The translations under genes were made by a program, and so were the position numbers. DNA of 64,000 nucleotides, taken from contig OY986963.1 of assembly GCA_963920575.1 (NCBI GenBank), positions 2,394,896 through 2,458,895 on the forward strand, given 5' to 3'. This DNA is from Narthecium ossifragum. Lineage: Eukaryota; Streptophyta; Magnoliopsida; Dioscoreales; Nartheciaceae. This document shows positions 1 through 12,769 of this stretch, in pieces (position 1 is the first letter of the stretch; every line of letters begins with the position of its first letter). Below the pieces are notes generated by a model. It saw only the letters and a program-made list of their open reading frames with translations. It made no database searches and was not told where the DNA came from.

Positions 1-591
1 AGTAGTTTTGTTTATGAGAGCACTGCATTAAATCGTCTTGCTCATTTGTGCATACTCCATGTGGGGTGTACACTGTAGAGTGGCGTCCAGGCATGATTTT
101 AGGATATGGAAAGGAAGGCTCAGCTTGCCTTTGTCTCACCCATGGCCAAGCATAATGTTTAGTGATCAGTCGTCTAATTGAGGCTGGTATTTGCTCTCTC
201 TCTCCAGCAAAGACAAATAAATAATCTTTTCATGCTGGGCATGAGGGCTATTCTTTTCTACTAACTTGGAGTACAAATGCAAGTTGCCTAGAATGAGTTC
301 AAAGTCGCTCTCGTTGTTGACATTCGATACCCCCTTTGTCGGTATTGTTTAAATTTGCCTGCAGATTGCTAGCTGGTTTAAGTGCAACTCTAATTTCTTG
401 TTCCATTTTCAATGATTGCTCCTGTATGCTTATTTTACGTGGTTTCCTGACTTAGTTTGGTATTACATCACATTGAATGAGGTTGGTACTTAGCAATTTA
501 TGAATGAAATAAGGGGATCTTGTTTTTTTTTTGGCTGCTGCCGGTGCTTGTTTACTCTCGTTTTGCTGAGGCATTCCCTTGATAATTGCAG

Positions 592-3552
592 ACTTGGTAT
601 TATGTAGAAAGAGAATATGCACGCTTGCATATTCAGTTCGATGAATTTGTAGAGTCTTTTGTAAAGGTACGATTTTGCTGTAAATCCTCCTGTTTCATTT
701 GATGATTAGTCTCCTTCTTTGATGACTATACAAACTATGACGTAATATCCATGACATCTATTGAATTATAATGAAGGATCAAAGACGTCCCTGGGAGATC
801 TTGAATGAAATGCAGCTTCATGCAGATTGGAAATCCCGGAACTTTGACAAGCTAGATCGGGAAATAATCTTCAGTGGTGTACATGTTAGCAACTTTTCAG
901 GGTTTTTATGTTAGACGTTTTTGTTTTCAAATGAACTTGATGGGCTATTTTGATGTTCTTTTAGAGGAAAATCAACCAGAGCAAGAAATTGAATTTCCTT
1001 AAGACTGCAGAAAAATATGCCAGAGATATCTTGACGCATACTGATTATGAGAAGGTACTTTTTTTGGTGGTGTTCCACTTATCACTTCGCTAGCAAGCAT
1101 ATTTCTTGCATAACTTAGATCGCATTTGGTTGCAGCACCGTGGTGGCAGAGGAGAGCTGGTTTCTTTTATCAGGAGTCTGCATCCTAGTTTATCCTATGA
1201 GCTTATTTCTTCTATACTAGATGTAAGTACTAAATCCTTTTCTGCCAGAAGATTGAATGTGACAACTGAATTATTACTTTGCTATGTATAGTATTTCTAT
1301 AGCTCAACCTGCAGAACATATTTTTGGGTGTACCTTGACGATATTTTAGTACTAATATGAACTGAGTTTAAGTTTTGCTATTCCCTCAGTGCAGTGAGCG
1401 TGTTTCGGACACGGATAATATTCCTCTGGAGGTACTCGTGATGAGTTTGTTGCTTTATTTTGTATTTGTATTTGCGAGTTTTTTCTTTGATCCAGTTTGT
1501 GGATTGCGCTGCAGGCAATTGACAGCTATTACAATGACGAAAGGAGGCTTACTTTAGATGTAAAGCAAATCTTTTATCTTGATCATCTACATGTGTTTGA
1601 TGATGAGGATCCTAACTTAGCTTATTACGATGTTTTTGGTGTAGAGCTGGAAAATCGATGAATCTGATAGTTTAATCTACTATGGCGCCTACATGGAATT
1701 GCTGAAGGAAAAGCAGAGGCAGGAAAGCAGAAAATTGGAGGTATGCGAAAATAACAGGTCAAGGATGCATTATGTATTCTGATATCCATGGTGTATAAAT
1801 AAAAGTTCATATTTGCAAAGTCAATTATGAATCTAGATGCATAGGAAAGATATTGCTCGACTGTGTTTATCTGCTTCATCTTATTCTCCCCTGACCACTT
1901 TCATAATTTTTACCGTATTTTGAGTGTTGAGTACTTTCTGAAACTCTTAAATTTTCATTAGTGCATATGTTTTAGTGGTGATTTTTTCCTCGATAGCATA
2001 TCCTGGTTGTGTCTACTATAACGATTGTCCCCCCATTTGCAACTTGTTCATGTTTCTTTTGTTACCTCATCTTCTTTATTGCATTTTTTGCTTTATGTTG
2101 ATGCCTTTCAAACCTGGATTGCAATGGTATAACCGATTTAAGTGCTGAAAGCAACTTGTATTCTGAATAAATTCTGCTGCTTAGGAGATCTGCTTGTAAA
2201 AGCTTGAAATTGGATAAATGGTATCAAATTAGAGCGCTCTTTGACTTTCTATCTGAAGGTTTACGTGAGTTTTTGGTTACGACATAGGAATACTCTACTA
2301 TGTGGAGCCATAGGAATACTCTGGTTTCTATCTGAATTGTGTCTATGATTTGCTTTCTCCTGTTTCTTAAGAAGCACACTAGTTCATGTTTTCCATAGAG
2401 GAATGAGGTAATACAAAGTCAGATTGTTAAGTGTCTATGGAGTTGTGGTGCTCATGTTGTCTCAAGTGGTCTTCCATGTAGAATATATGCAATTTGCGTA
2501 GCTGATGGCAGTATACTTGGTAGTGGACCTTCCACATCGATCATGTTGCATGCTGATCACTTAAAAATGTTAAGGATAATCTGACATACCACTTCCATTT
2601 GGACCTTCCATGTTTCTTTTGTTATGCAAATTGTAGAAGACACACCTAAAGAGGCCTTCCAGTCGGGTTTCAACAATAACCCACCCAAAAGAACTAGTTT
2701 TATTTATGCTAACTGAAAAGATAATACCTCTGTGATAAAGATCCCCCATTTGCTTTTCCAAATGTATATTGGTATCTTCTATATGGATATAGAAAGGCCA
2801 TTTTATTTTTGGTTATTTTGGCTAACTTGTAATATGTGAATGAGATTGTTACCATGCATCTCTTCATCATCATTCGCTTGTTTATATCCAAGATTTTTAG
2901 TTCTTTTAAATGAGTGTGCTTCATTTTTCACAGCAAAGTGGGAATATATTAGGAGGTGACGTTTTTGCATTGGCTTCCGCTTGTGTTGAATGCCGCTCTT
3001 ATAGAAAGCTTGATCAAATTCAGGAGTCCATGGACGGTATGCTAAAACACCTTCATCTCCTACTCCATCATATCAATACATTTGGCCCTTCATGTGGTTC
3101 CTTATTCATCCATGTTCTAAATGCTAGTCGAGACAAGTCCCGGTTTAGTTCATGGAGGGGTTGGAAAGAGAAGCTTTAAGAGGAAGCTTGACCAGATTTC
3201 TGAAATGGTTGGGCTCTTTTCTGTTCTCTTGGTTTTGTTGTATAGTCTTGATAGATCTTCTCCTTGCTTAATCTCTAGTTGCATTTAGGGTTCTTTTGTC
3301 TTCATGCCTTCATTGCTTAAGCAACATTTTACTTTACAGGTAGAGGAAGGGGGTCTTGAATGCGGCTCTGATGGCACTTCCATAGTAGTGATGGGAGAAG
3401 GATCAATTCCACAATCGGAAGTTGGGAATCATACAGAGGAACCAAGGTATGAAGACATGGATTGGATGAATAATGTGAAAGAGGTGCTCGAGCTTGAGAT
3501 TGTCCGACTGGAGGATCTTCTAGGGATTGTAAGGGAATCACACGTTTCTTAG
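592..3552 (+). CDS. 3' part of an unidentified ten-exon protein gene
   Basis: Ten exons keep one reading frame across GT-AG introns: 592-666, 777-878, 965-1054, 1136-1222, 1390-1431, 1515-1559, 1645-1740, 2934-3036, 3149-3207 and 3340-3552 (stop TAG at 3550). They encode 303 residues; the 5' end lies before the window or in 1-591. I do not recognise the family. The protein is charged and probably helical, with an aromatic start (WYYVEREYARLH), a basic stretch (RKINQSKKLNFLKTAEKYAR), a segment GELVSFIRSLHPSLSYELIS, a K/R/E-rich helix (MELLKEKQRQESRKLE), a CVECRSYRKLDQIQ segment, and an acidic C-terminus ending in a likely coiled coil (VKEVLELEIVRLEDLLG). No membrane segment or signal peptide is visible. 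A decayed copy of the last three exons sits at 16590-16930. The frame evidence is good; exon a and the ends of exons b and c are the least certain. Confidence 0.6.
1741..2933 (+). other. Large intron of the unidentified gene
   Basis: A 1.2-kb AT-rich intron between exons seven and eight, from GTATGC to TTTTCACAG. I see no exon-like stretch or transposon end in it; the short ORFs inside do not join the flanking frame. Confidence 0.55.
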
Positions 3553-4440
3553 TTCTGTTTTTAGTTCTGATTACTGTTCTTTGTAATCCAGGGTGAGTAG
3601 CCCTGTAGCTGTTTGGATTATCTGATCAATCAAAAAAATCACGTTTCTCTTAGTTCACTAGTCTCTCATCTATGCGGTCGGTTCGATCTAGCATGATAAA
3701 TATTCAATTATTAAAATTTTATTGTAACATTTTTGACTTTTTTTGTGATATTTTTTCAAAAATTAAGCTAGAATTGATCACCGCCATTAGATATTGACAT
3801 CAACAGCCAACCTGAATGAGCTCTAGCATTTGAGGCTTTATTTGCATTTTGATATTTTCATTTTGAAATCGCAGCCACTTAACTCTCTAAAATTTCTACT
3901 GTCCAAGTTTTCAATTTCGACCTCTAACTTCTAGAGTTGGGACTTCTCAGCGCCAATTCGATATTGATATAAGAACCTGTTTGGCGGCTGGCTTCTAACG
4001 GAGGTGGAGGCCAACGAGGCCTCGTTGGCTAATGATAGGGTATCACATGTCGCTGGCCAACGAAAGTGGAAGGGGGAATTTGAGGCAGGCTCGGGGTCTT
4101 AACGAGGGTGGAGCTCAAATCCAAGAGCTCCAATCCGTCGCAAAACAAGGTGTAAGTTCGAGATGGTCCAACATGGATTGACATTTGACGTTGATGCATC
4201 TATACTCTATTTTTAAATTTTATTTTAAAATATAATTAATAAATATTAGTTATTAGTGACTGAATTTTTACTTATATATTAGTTAAAAAAAATATTCGTA
4301 ATTATTTTTAAAAATTATTAAATTGTTATATTTTGTTTGGGATTAAATCCTAAACCAATCCATTACCACCACCACTAGGTCCTACCACTTGAGCTACTTA
4401 AATTGTCATGATATATTCGCATAAATCGTGACTTGGGTTT
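3553..4440. other. Intergenic spacer after the unidentified gene
   Basis: The start (3553-3660) looks like 3' UTR of the upstream gene, with TTTGTAATC-type late motifs. The rest is AT-rich. 3965-4140 is a GC-richer patch with short inverted words (GGCCAACGAGGCCTCGTTGGC at about 4010-4030 is a near-perfect palindrome) and may be a small MITE; I could not define its ends. Confidence 0.35.
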
Positions 4441-5102
4441 CCAGCGCCCCCAGTCCAGCGTTTTAACCGATCTATCCCCCGCCCCGGTTTGCTAGGGTCA
4501 CTTCCCCCCCATACCTTCTCTCGCAATCTAGGGTTTCCGCCGACGACCCTCGTCTCGTGGTGTCTAGAGCCTCTCCCCGTTCTCTCGTCATACCTTGAGG
4601 GCGCGTTTGGCGGCCGGCGAGCCATCTCCTCTCCATCTCCCCGTTCTCTCGTCATGCCTTGAGGGCTCGTTTGGCGGCCGGCGAGTCATCTCCTATCCCC
4701 GCTTCTCGAGAAGGTACGCACGAAGCTCTCTCTCTTCTCCGTTCGTTTTTCCATTTCCGATCTATGCTTCAAGGTTGCTTGCAAAAGTTGAATATTTTTC
4801 GGATCCGATGATCATCGTGTTTCCTTTTGGCTGTGTAGTGATGAGATCTTGGGTTGTGTATTGATGAGATCTTTGATTTTTTTTTTGGAAAAGGATTTGT
4901 GTCGATTCGATGTGATTATTTACGGATCCGAGTGATTTTTTTGGGGGTTTTCTTTGATCTTTGTTTGCTGTATAATTTCTTGCTATGAAATTTGAGCCTT
5001 TTGCTAATGCAGATCCTCGAAATGTTCAATAACTCACTCACAAACCACCTTGCAATTATGCTCATTTTTACTGTGAAGAAGAAGAAAGAGATTTTTGGGT
5101 AG
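4440..5102 (+). CDS. Candidate small gene: GC-rich leader, intron and 26-codon ORF
   Basis: A C/T-rich stretch with 'TCTAGGGTTTCCGCC', typical of plant 5' leaders, is followed by a good donor (GAGAAG|GTACGC, exon end 4713), a T-rich intron and a good acceptor (TAATGCAG|ATCC, exon start 5013). Nine bases later an ATG at 5022 opens a 26-residue ORF ending TAG at 5102: a hydrophobic middle (LAIMLIFTV) and a basic tail (KKKKEIFG). The family is not recognised and the peptide may not be the real product; a longer coding part may have been lost. The leader contains a tandem duplication of about 73 bp (roughly 4575-4647 and 4648-4700) around the word TTTGGCGGCCGGCGAG. It could instead be a relic promoter or a long non-coding RNA. 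Calling it a gene is inference from leader and splice signals. Confidence 0.3.
4575..4705 (+). repeat. Tandem duplication of about 73 bp in the GC-rich leader
   Basis: The words CCCCGTTCTCTCGTCAT, CCTTGAGGG and TTTGGCGGCCGGCGAG each occur twice in order, with only a few differences. It lies just before the predicted first intron, so it would lengthen the 5' UTR. Confidence 0.75.
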
Positions 5103-7650
5103 CTCGTCCCCTACGTGTGGAGCCATTATGACAGAAGTAATTCCTTAGGGTATCATGATATATCCTTAGTTATTCTCACTGCTTAGCTCACATGCGAATA
5201 TTAGCATTTGGGTTATTTTCAAAACAGAACAATGTTGATGTAGCTGGAATGCAATTGCTGCTTCAGAATTTCTGTTTGAACAAGTGTTGGTTTGCAGCTG
5301 AATAGCAAGAACCACATGCAGAGTAGGTTAAGTATATATGCAATCCTGGGCTGTTTTTCTTATGTTGGTATATGTTGATCTTGTTTGCAATCATGTGCTG
5401 TTTTTCTTATGTTAGCTGTTTTTCTTATGTTAACTGAATCAATCCTTATGTCATTAAACTCCCTATGTCTTTGTAGCAATGTCATATGCTGTCATGAAGC
5501 TTGTAGTGTTGCTGAAATCCTTGGTTCTATTTACAAGCAAAGACATATGCTGTCAATTTGTTGTTTTGTGTATTGATAACTTTCTTTCATTCGACTTCTA
5601 TTTTACAGTTCCCTTGATCAGGTAATGCTTCTAAATTGTGTTTGGAGTTCTTCTTATTGGTTACTAGATGGATTAGGCAAGTGCTGACATTGTGAATTGC
5701 CCTCACTATTTCAGTTTGTGATAATTGCAACCTCAACCACCTGTGTACTAATAATTGCAAAGAGTTTTATTTAAGCTTAAAATCCGGTCGGTAGATTCTG
5801 AATGCTTAAATTCATCTTTTAAGTACTTCTCCGATAATAAGATTGTGAAGATTCTTGTAGTTGTATGCAATAAATTTGCTCATAAAGTGCCTTTTGGCTG
5901 ATCCGTCAATATGAGCCTTGTTGGTTATTTGTATTGTGTCTATAGCTCATGTAAATCATAGGAAAATTGAAAGACCTGAATGTGAAATATGTCTCATCTG
6001 AATCTTGATATTCTGGACATAGTCACTTGAATGCTAGAACCATACTCACTGTGATTTATTGCTGCTTCTGGACATAGAAGAGTTGTGATTCTTGAATGGT
6101 GTTAGTGGCAGACTCAGGTTGCAAGCTTTGTTATGATACAATTTTTAGCTAAATTCTGTTTCATTTGTCAAATACATTAAATTCTCTTGTTCTATTATAA
6201 AATACAAGACTTTTTCTAATATAAAATACATAATACTGTCAAATACAAGACTTTTTCCCAATAAAGAGGAAAAAATACATTAAATTCTCTTGTTCTAATA
6301 TAAAATAAAATTTATGTTAGTAAAAAATTCATGAAGTCCTATTCATTTCTAAATTCTTTAAAATAAAAAGGAACAAAAAGGATGCGGAGCAAATTCCTTT
6401 TCAGTAAAAAGTTCATATTTTCTATAACTATTTTCATTGATAATTTAAAAGAGAGAAATCTGAATTTACATTTATATTTTAAATTGGCATGATTAAAAGA
6501 AATTTCCCCTTGCGGATATATTCATAATTCGATAGCAATTGGCTTGTGGTCCCCACAATCAATCAATAGTGATCAAGAAATTAATCCAACGGCCTCAAAA
6601 TACACCGGTGCTTGGGGCACCTTAACACCTCTTGGATCCGCCAGGCAACGCCGCCATCCATCTCTAACCGAGGTAACCTCACACCTACTCCGTCCCTTCT
6701 TGGTTTCGGAACGAACGACTACCAAAAACCCACTCGCTTTGCGTCGGTTCGCGTCTTTCTTGATTTTATTCTCATTCCCGCTTTTGCCCATCGACACAGC
6801 CTGGAACCGACAACCACCCCTCTCGCTGCCACCACCGCCCCAGATCATCTAATCATCGGCAATGACTTCTTTCAATGCAACACTGTCATCCTTATCATAT
6901 GCATCCTCCTTCGCCTATGTTTTGTGTCTTAATGCCCCATCTCATGGTTTCACTTGGATAATGGGCAACAAACTAGCTCCGTATCTTAGGACGAGACATG
7001 ACTATCTTAGAATTTAGGGTGAAAAGGACATTATTGGTTTAATCGGTATAATGGTTTCATTTTCTTACACAACTAAGTTGTTTGTTTCTAGATTCACGGA
7101 TTTAATTTGTCCCTGAAACATAATATATTGCGTCGTAGCTTCTATGTATTTAGTTCACTAGGAAAATATGGATAAAGAGGACCAATTGGCTTCAACCATT
7201 TAATTTTTTTTTTGTTTTTTGGCTTCCTAGACGCGAGTGCTGCTATTTTTTTAAACTTTGCCTCTTTTCAAACTGTTAGAATGAGTTAAACCCTTTATCA
7301 TGGGACATCATTTTCCCTTCTAGACTTTAGTTTGTTAAGAGTTCTAAGTTTCTCCCTTGTTCCTGATGAGAGAAGACAAATAACTGAAAGGACTGAGCCA
7401 ATGATTTTATTCGTATAACATGAAATCATCTAGTGCATTTTTTGGGGACTTAGACGAGTACTTTGTAGTCAATGGTTTGAAATTTTGGTTAGAATGTATT
7501 CGGCATATTGGCGCTTTTGCTAGAATAGGTGTCTAATGCACTTCTCAATGCAAAGCATGGGTACACAAGAATTGATGCTTTCGATATCTGAATGCATGTT
7601 TTTATCTATCTCGTCTCTTGCATTTTATTGTTTTATTATGTTTTTTTTTG
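5103..7650. other. Gene-poor AT-rich spacer
   Basis: No convincing gene seen. 6170-6310 contains repeated words (AAATACATTAAATTCTCTTGTTCTA appears at about 6170 and 6273, with shorter ATAAAATACAAGACTTTTTC copies between), a small imperfect tandem repeat. 6590-6860 is GC-richer with overlapping ORFs on both strands but no splice-supported gene. A 51-codon ORF starts at 6862; no family was recognised. Confidence 0.4.
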
Positions 7651-7753
7651 TTTAGCATGTCAGGAAATGGTGAAGAAAAGAATAAATGATGACATGTACA
7701 TATACATAGAACTCGTGACAAGGGCAATACTTCGATACATAGAAAAAGAAGAA

Positions 7754-8714
7754 GCTTTCTTGACTTAGCTTACTTGTGCAATTCTTGATCTCTTCATAGT
7801 TGATAATTTCATTGATACCATGAGCAATGCTTCTATACATAGAAAACAAAAGAAAATTTTAATGTTAAAAGAAATCGGTGAATGAAATAATAATGGTGAT
7901 GTCGACAATTCACTCACATGAACTATGTTTTGGCTTTATCAAAAAATTCAATCACATTATTTTTCAGAACCTGAAACGTGTTATCAGGCCGTTTTTCAAT
8001 ATAATGATTCAAACTATATTTAATATTTTATATCCCAATTCATAAGAATTATCATTCTCAAACAATACTCTAATTGTCAAAACGTTCTTGAGAGTACAAA
8101 GATTCAATGCTTTGATTTGTTTAATAGCGATATTCATTTGTTGGTTTTTGACAAAACAAGAATAGTCGTGCACATTTCATTTTTCAAAATTTTGAATCTC
8201 ATTGTTATCATGATTTAAAATGTCATGTGATGATGATGGTCACATGACATTTTGAGTCCTGATGACAATGGGCTTTAAAATTTTGAAGAATGGAATGTGG
8301 GCGGCTATCCTTGTATTGTCAAAAGCCAACAAATGAATATCGCTATTCAACAAGTCGAAGCACTGAATTTTTGTGCTCACAAGAACGTTTTGACAGTTAG
8401 AGTGTTGTTGAGAATGATAATTCTTATGGGTCGGTATAAATATATTAAATATAGTTTGGGTTATTGTATTGGGAAACGGCCTGGTGACACGTTTCGGGTT
8501 CTGAAAAATAAGGTGGTTGAATTTTTTGATAAAGTCAAAACATGGTTCATCTGAGTGGATTGTCGACATCGCTATCATTAATTCATTCACCGATTTCTTT
8601 TAACATCAAAATTTTCTTTTGTTTTCTATGTATAGAAGCATTGCTCATGGTATCAATGAAATTATCAACTATGAAGAGATTAAGAATTGCACAATTAAGC
8701 TAAATCAATAAAGC
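7754..8714. repeat. Long inverted repeat (foldback), arms of about 475 bp
   Basis: Left arm (7754-about 8231) and right arm (about 8236-8714) are imperfect reverse complements with almost no spacer. Matching landmarks include CTTCTATACATAGAAAACAAAAG on the left against CTTTTGTTTTCTATGTATAGAAG on the right, and TGTCATGTGATGATGATGGTCACATGACA at the centre. Arm divergence is about 10-15% by eye. Parts of the arms (CATAGAACTCGTGACA, TTTTGAATTCTGATGACAATG-like words) recur in the repeat array at 36640-39090. The ORFs at 8240-8590 and 8297-8554 are two readings of the palindrome. A transcript would fold into a very long hairpin. Confidence 0.85.
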
Positions 8715-11700
8715 ATCTATGTCACAATGGATGGTTGTATCAACATCGAGGAGTTTGAAGAGTCAAGTATAAGTCTTTGGTTTGCAAGTTCTTTCCGAAA
8801 CAATTTGTATGGGGTTAATGTGAGAACTCTAGTTTTGGTTTAGAGTATAATCTAAGTTGATGACTTGGGCTTACTTTAGTTTAGCAGCTTGTGGAGGCAT
8901 AGCAATGATTTAGTAAGCTTACACTCAGATTTGTAGTTTCACAATATGCTATGATCTAGGGGTTTTTTTTTTGCAATTGGACTCTTCAATTTTACTGGAT
9001 CTCTCCTCTATCCAGTTAAGTTCCACACCAAGTTACCTTTACATGCATGCTGACACATTGTATCACATGCATGTTGACACCCTGCAAGCTCCTCTCTTTC
9101 ATGAGTTTCTTTCTTGATAAATTATTTTCCTATGAACAAAACTTCTCTCTTGTCCAACTTCTCTACTCCAAGCTCATCCCTATAAGCTGAAATCTGAATT
9201 TCAGAGCTAGCAGATTTTCTAAGGTAATACACACTTGTCTTCTCAATTTTCATGTTTATTAGCAGTTATCACCACAGCTTTTTGATACCTTCAACCTCCT
9301 TGTAATTGGGTTTTTCCTGCTATGAGCAACCTCTCCTTAGCTTTCTTTTCCCCACAGAAATCTGTGGTAGCTGTGGTGGTTTATACTTCAGTAGTAATTG
9401 AAGATATTGTCCAAAAACCACCTTAATGATTGCTGAAAAGGCAGCATGAACAGCAAAGACAGAAATCTATTGTCAATTCCTGTTGCTTCCTTTCTCTTCT
9501 CTACTTCATCCACTTAAGACAACCATGACCATTGAAGAGCTAGTAGTAATAGAGGGGTAGAGAAAAGAGTTCTAATACTTAAAAGGTCAACTAAGGATTC
9601 TTATGGATTCTGGTTCTAATCAGAATCTGCAAAGGGTGTACATGAGATCTCGATAACTGATTTCCGCGCATAATGTAAGTAGTTTAGTGCTTTGGTGTTC
9701 TTTTGTTGAAATTTCATTACTTAGGAACTTTGTTGTCTTACATCCTATATGATGTTGTGAAGTAGCCTTATTTGAATGTTGAGAAATGCGAGTTTTGAAT
9801 ATTTGTGGATATTCTCTTTGTATTTAAAAACTCTCAGAAGCTTGTGAACATCACAGTACTATATTCACCGAATGAAGTCCTTATAGGGACATAGTGCAAC
9901 CGAGTTGACTTCTAGAGGGAACAACTTTGGTGAGGAATTCCAAAGGGAACTTCCAAATGACTCTAATGAGAGAGTCGCTTAGTCATAGTTCTAAGTAGGG
10001 GGACCGCACAACCCTGTCATGTGGGGCGAAATCATATGACAAGTACTAAGCGGTGGATACACATGAATTGCGAATGAATTGTTTTCACAGGTGTGTTTTA
10101 TAGCTTTGTTATGGTCTTCTTTCTGTTTGATTTAGAGTTATTGCTGCTTTCGCAATCTGAAGCTCTTAGACTACTATATATTCTAGATGCTATGTTTTAC
10201 CTTCCAGAGTCAACTATTCCACTTACGGAGTGTATGGCTCACCCCAATCATACATTAATTTTTAGATGTGATGGTGAAGGGTCCGATCATCTAGTGATAG
10301 AAAAGTATGAAAAGTCTGATCGGAGGGTCTCTTTTTGGATGTAGAGTATCAATATAGTGTAATAGTTTGATGATGTAGTTTGAATGTATAATAGTGAAAA
10401 ATGGTGCGAGTATGTTTTGGCTTGTAAGTGAAAACTTTAGGTATGTATATATGTTTGGGCATGTACAGTAATCAAACTTTTGTAATATAAGTATGTTGGA
10501 TGAATAGTTGTTCTGGTTTATAGTGAAGTGATGTGTTAAAGGTGTTGGTGGTAAGTAAATCATGATTTTGATGGTAAGATGATATATTTAAATTGCTTCT
10601 TGCTGTTTACTTGTTTGTTCTCGTGCTTAAAATTTCCCCTTATTGGTATAATAAGTATGCTTGGATTGTTGCAAATTGAAGTTTGTTGATTACACCTTGT
10701 TCTGTTGCAAATCTGATCCCCTTACAGCTTGTTGACTTTGTTGCAAATTTGGTCCCCTTGCTGGATTGCTTCAAATTGCAGCATGTTGGCTTCGTTGCAA
10801 ATATAATGCCTATTGTTGGTTTTGTTATTGATGATGGTATATTATTTGTATTGTAGATTTTGATGATGTTATGTTGGATTCATGAGATTTTTGCCCTTGA
10901 TGGTTTTGTTATTGCTGCTGGTTTATTATTTGGATTATAGATTTTGATGATGTTATGTTGGATTCATGAGATTTATGCTTTATTGTCCAGAATGGGGGAA
11001 ATGATGATGTATCTATTTGTGATTTCGGGGGAAATGATGATATCTTTGATTGTTGTTGCTGCTTGCTGAACTTTGATGTTATCTTGGATTGTTGTTAGTT
11101 GCAAAATGTTACATTGGATTGTTGTTGCTACTTACAAAATGTTGCAAAATGTGGAGAAATGTTGTCTAATTCCTGGTTTTTATGATTTTTGTAGACATGA
11201 TCTAATTTCCGTTCTTATTGTTGTAGACATGATCTAATTGCACTTCTTATTTTTGTAGACATGATCTAATTGCAATTTTGATTGCTTATTTTTATGATTG
11301 ATGTACAATTCGATGTTGTTTGTTGGTGCAAATTGCTTCCAAAAGCTGGTTTTTTTATTTGCTCTAACTTTGTGTTATGGTTTGCTGGTTTTTATGAATT
11401 TTAGAGTTTTCGGCCTAAATGTTTTTGCTTCTTGCTTGCTGGTATTAATGCTATTCTCTTGTGTTGGGGAAATGACGGTGCCGAGAAATGATGAAAAATT
11501 CTGATGAACGGAGAAGTGGCTTGGTGATTTGGACGCTTGAATTCGTTCAGCAACTAATTGTCGTCACACAAAGGGTGATGATGACATTGTTCTGACCCCA
11601 ATTTTGCCATGACATAAAACCACGAAGACAACAAATTGAGAGTCGAGGAAGACGTCGAAATCTATGAAAGACGAGCGTCGGATAATCTTTTTATATTTAT

Positions 11701-12160
11701 TCACTTTTATGTAAACATGTTAATTTGGCATTATATGTAACTATAAATAAAGTTTTTTGTATTATACTTCAGGAATTTTGTATCATTTTTTGTCTCAAAT
11801 TATCATGTTCTTACACATAATCATAGGCTCATATAGTATAATGGAGGTAATGACCATGTCAAACGCCAAATAATAAAATAAAGTATATATTTGAAAATGA
11901 ACATCCATATGTAGTTGTTTATTAATAAAAAAATACCTCATAAGATTCGAATTAAAATCATCAAGGATATGTGCTAATTTGAAAATTTTCACCATCTCAA
12001 AAAATGCATCAAATATATACTTTAAAAAAAATAAATTGAAATTAAATTTATAAATGTATTGAGTTTACATACTAATACAATTAAGTATAGTTTTTATAAT
12101 AATACAATGTGAAAAGGAATGGTAATCTCACCTCAGACATTCTGGGGTGACCATAATCAC
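8715..12160. other. AT-rich spacer with simple direct repeats, no gene recognised
   Basis: No gene seen. 10660-10810 repeats a unit built on GTTGCAAAT...TTGGTCCCCTT about three times. 10840-10980 is a two-copy tandem repeat of about 79 bp around GATTTTGATGATGTTATGTTGG. 11190-11275 has three copies of TTTTTGTAGACATGATCTAATT. 9860-10090 looks like retroelement leader sequence, but ends and coding parts are missing. Probably old, eroded transposon DNA; that is inference. Confidence 0.4.
10840..10980 (+). repeat. Two-copy direct repeat, about 79 bp
   Basis: GTTTATTATTTG(T/G)ATT followed by ATAGATTTTGATGATGTTATGTTGGATTCATGAGATTT-like sequence occurs twice in tandem, preceded each time by GGTTTTGTTATTG(A/C)TG. 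Confidence 0.7.
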
Positions 12161-12168
12161 CACTCCCA

Positions 12169-12396
12169 CACATGTCACGAATCGATAGTTGGATACTTAA
12201 TTTTTATTCTAATCGATCGGTAGACCACTATCGATGGACTAGATCAATGGATCGGTATTTCACTGTCGATGGAATGTACCACGAATTAATAGGTATCGGT
12301 AGTGAGATACCGATCCATTGATCTAGTCCATCGGTAGAGCAATACCGATTGACTAGAATAAAGATTTGGTATCCCACTACCGATTCGTGACATGTG
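12169..12396. mobile_element. ATCGGTAG-family foldback element, locus A
   Basis: A 228-bp near-palindrome. The left end reads CACATGTCACGAATCGATAG and the right end is its reverse complement (CTACCGATTCGTGACATGTG) with one change. Arms of about 110 bp contain repeated ATCGGTAG words, and GGACTAGATCAATGGATCGG on the left is matched by its reverse complement on the right. It encodes nothing. Four other loci in this window carry the same word in palindromic settings (19155, 36274, 40733, 61998). Confidence 0.7.
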
Positions 12397-12769
12397 CATC
12401 ACGTGGCCATGTACACAAAACAAGACTCAACACAAAAACTACAACAATCACGAAATACATTTTCCTTCCAACGCCAAACAAATATCAAAAGTGTCAGATT
12501 CCACAAAATTCTGCATTAATTTCAGCAGCAAACAAACAGAAAAAATGACTTCCATTCCATTTCAGTCGAATGGAAATTCATTCCATTACAGCATTCCATT
12601 TCAGGACGCTGGAATGAAACAAGGGAGATTTGTCTATACAGTCTCAAAAAAAATGTGGTATGGCAAATAGGTGATGAGTGCATGAAATTGCACTCTGAAC
12701 ATAACTGAGAGCAGCTTATTTGCTGAGTTTTCATAATTTATATAGATGATTTCATCTGTATATATTGCT

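Noticed and set aside
6544..6932. Overlapping 91-106 codon ORFs in a GC-richer patch
   Set aside because: Three frames open at once, no splice partners and no recognised motif. Could be an old promoter or exon, but nothing supports it.
8240..8590. 116-codon minus and 85-codon plus ORFs
   Set aside because: Both are readings of the arms of the long palindrome; no family motif.
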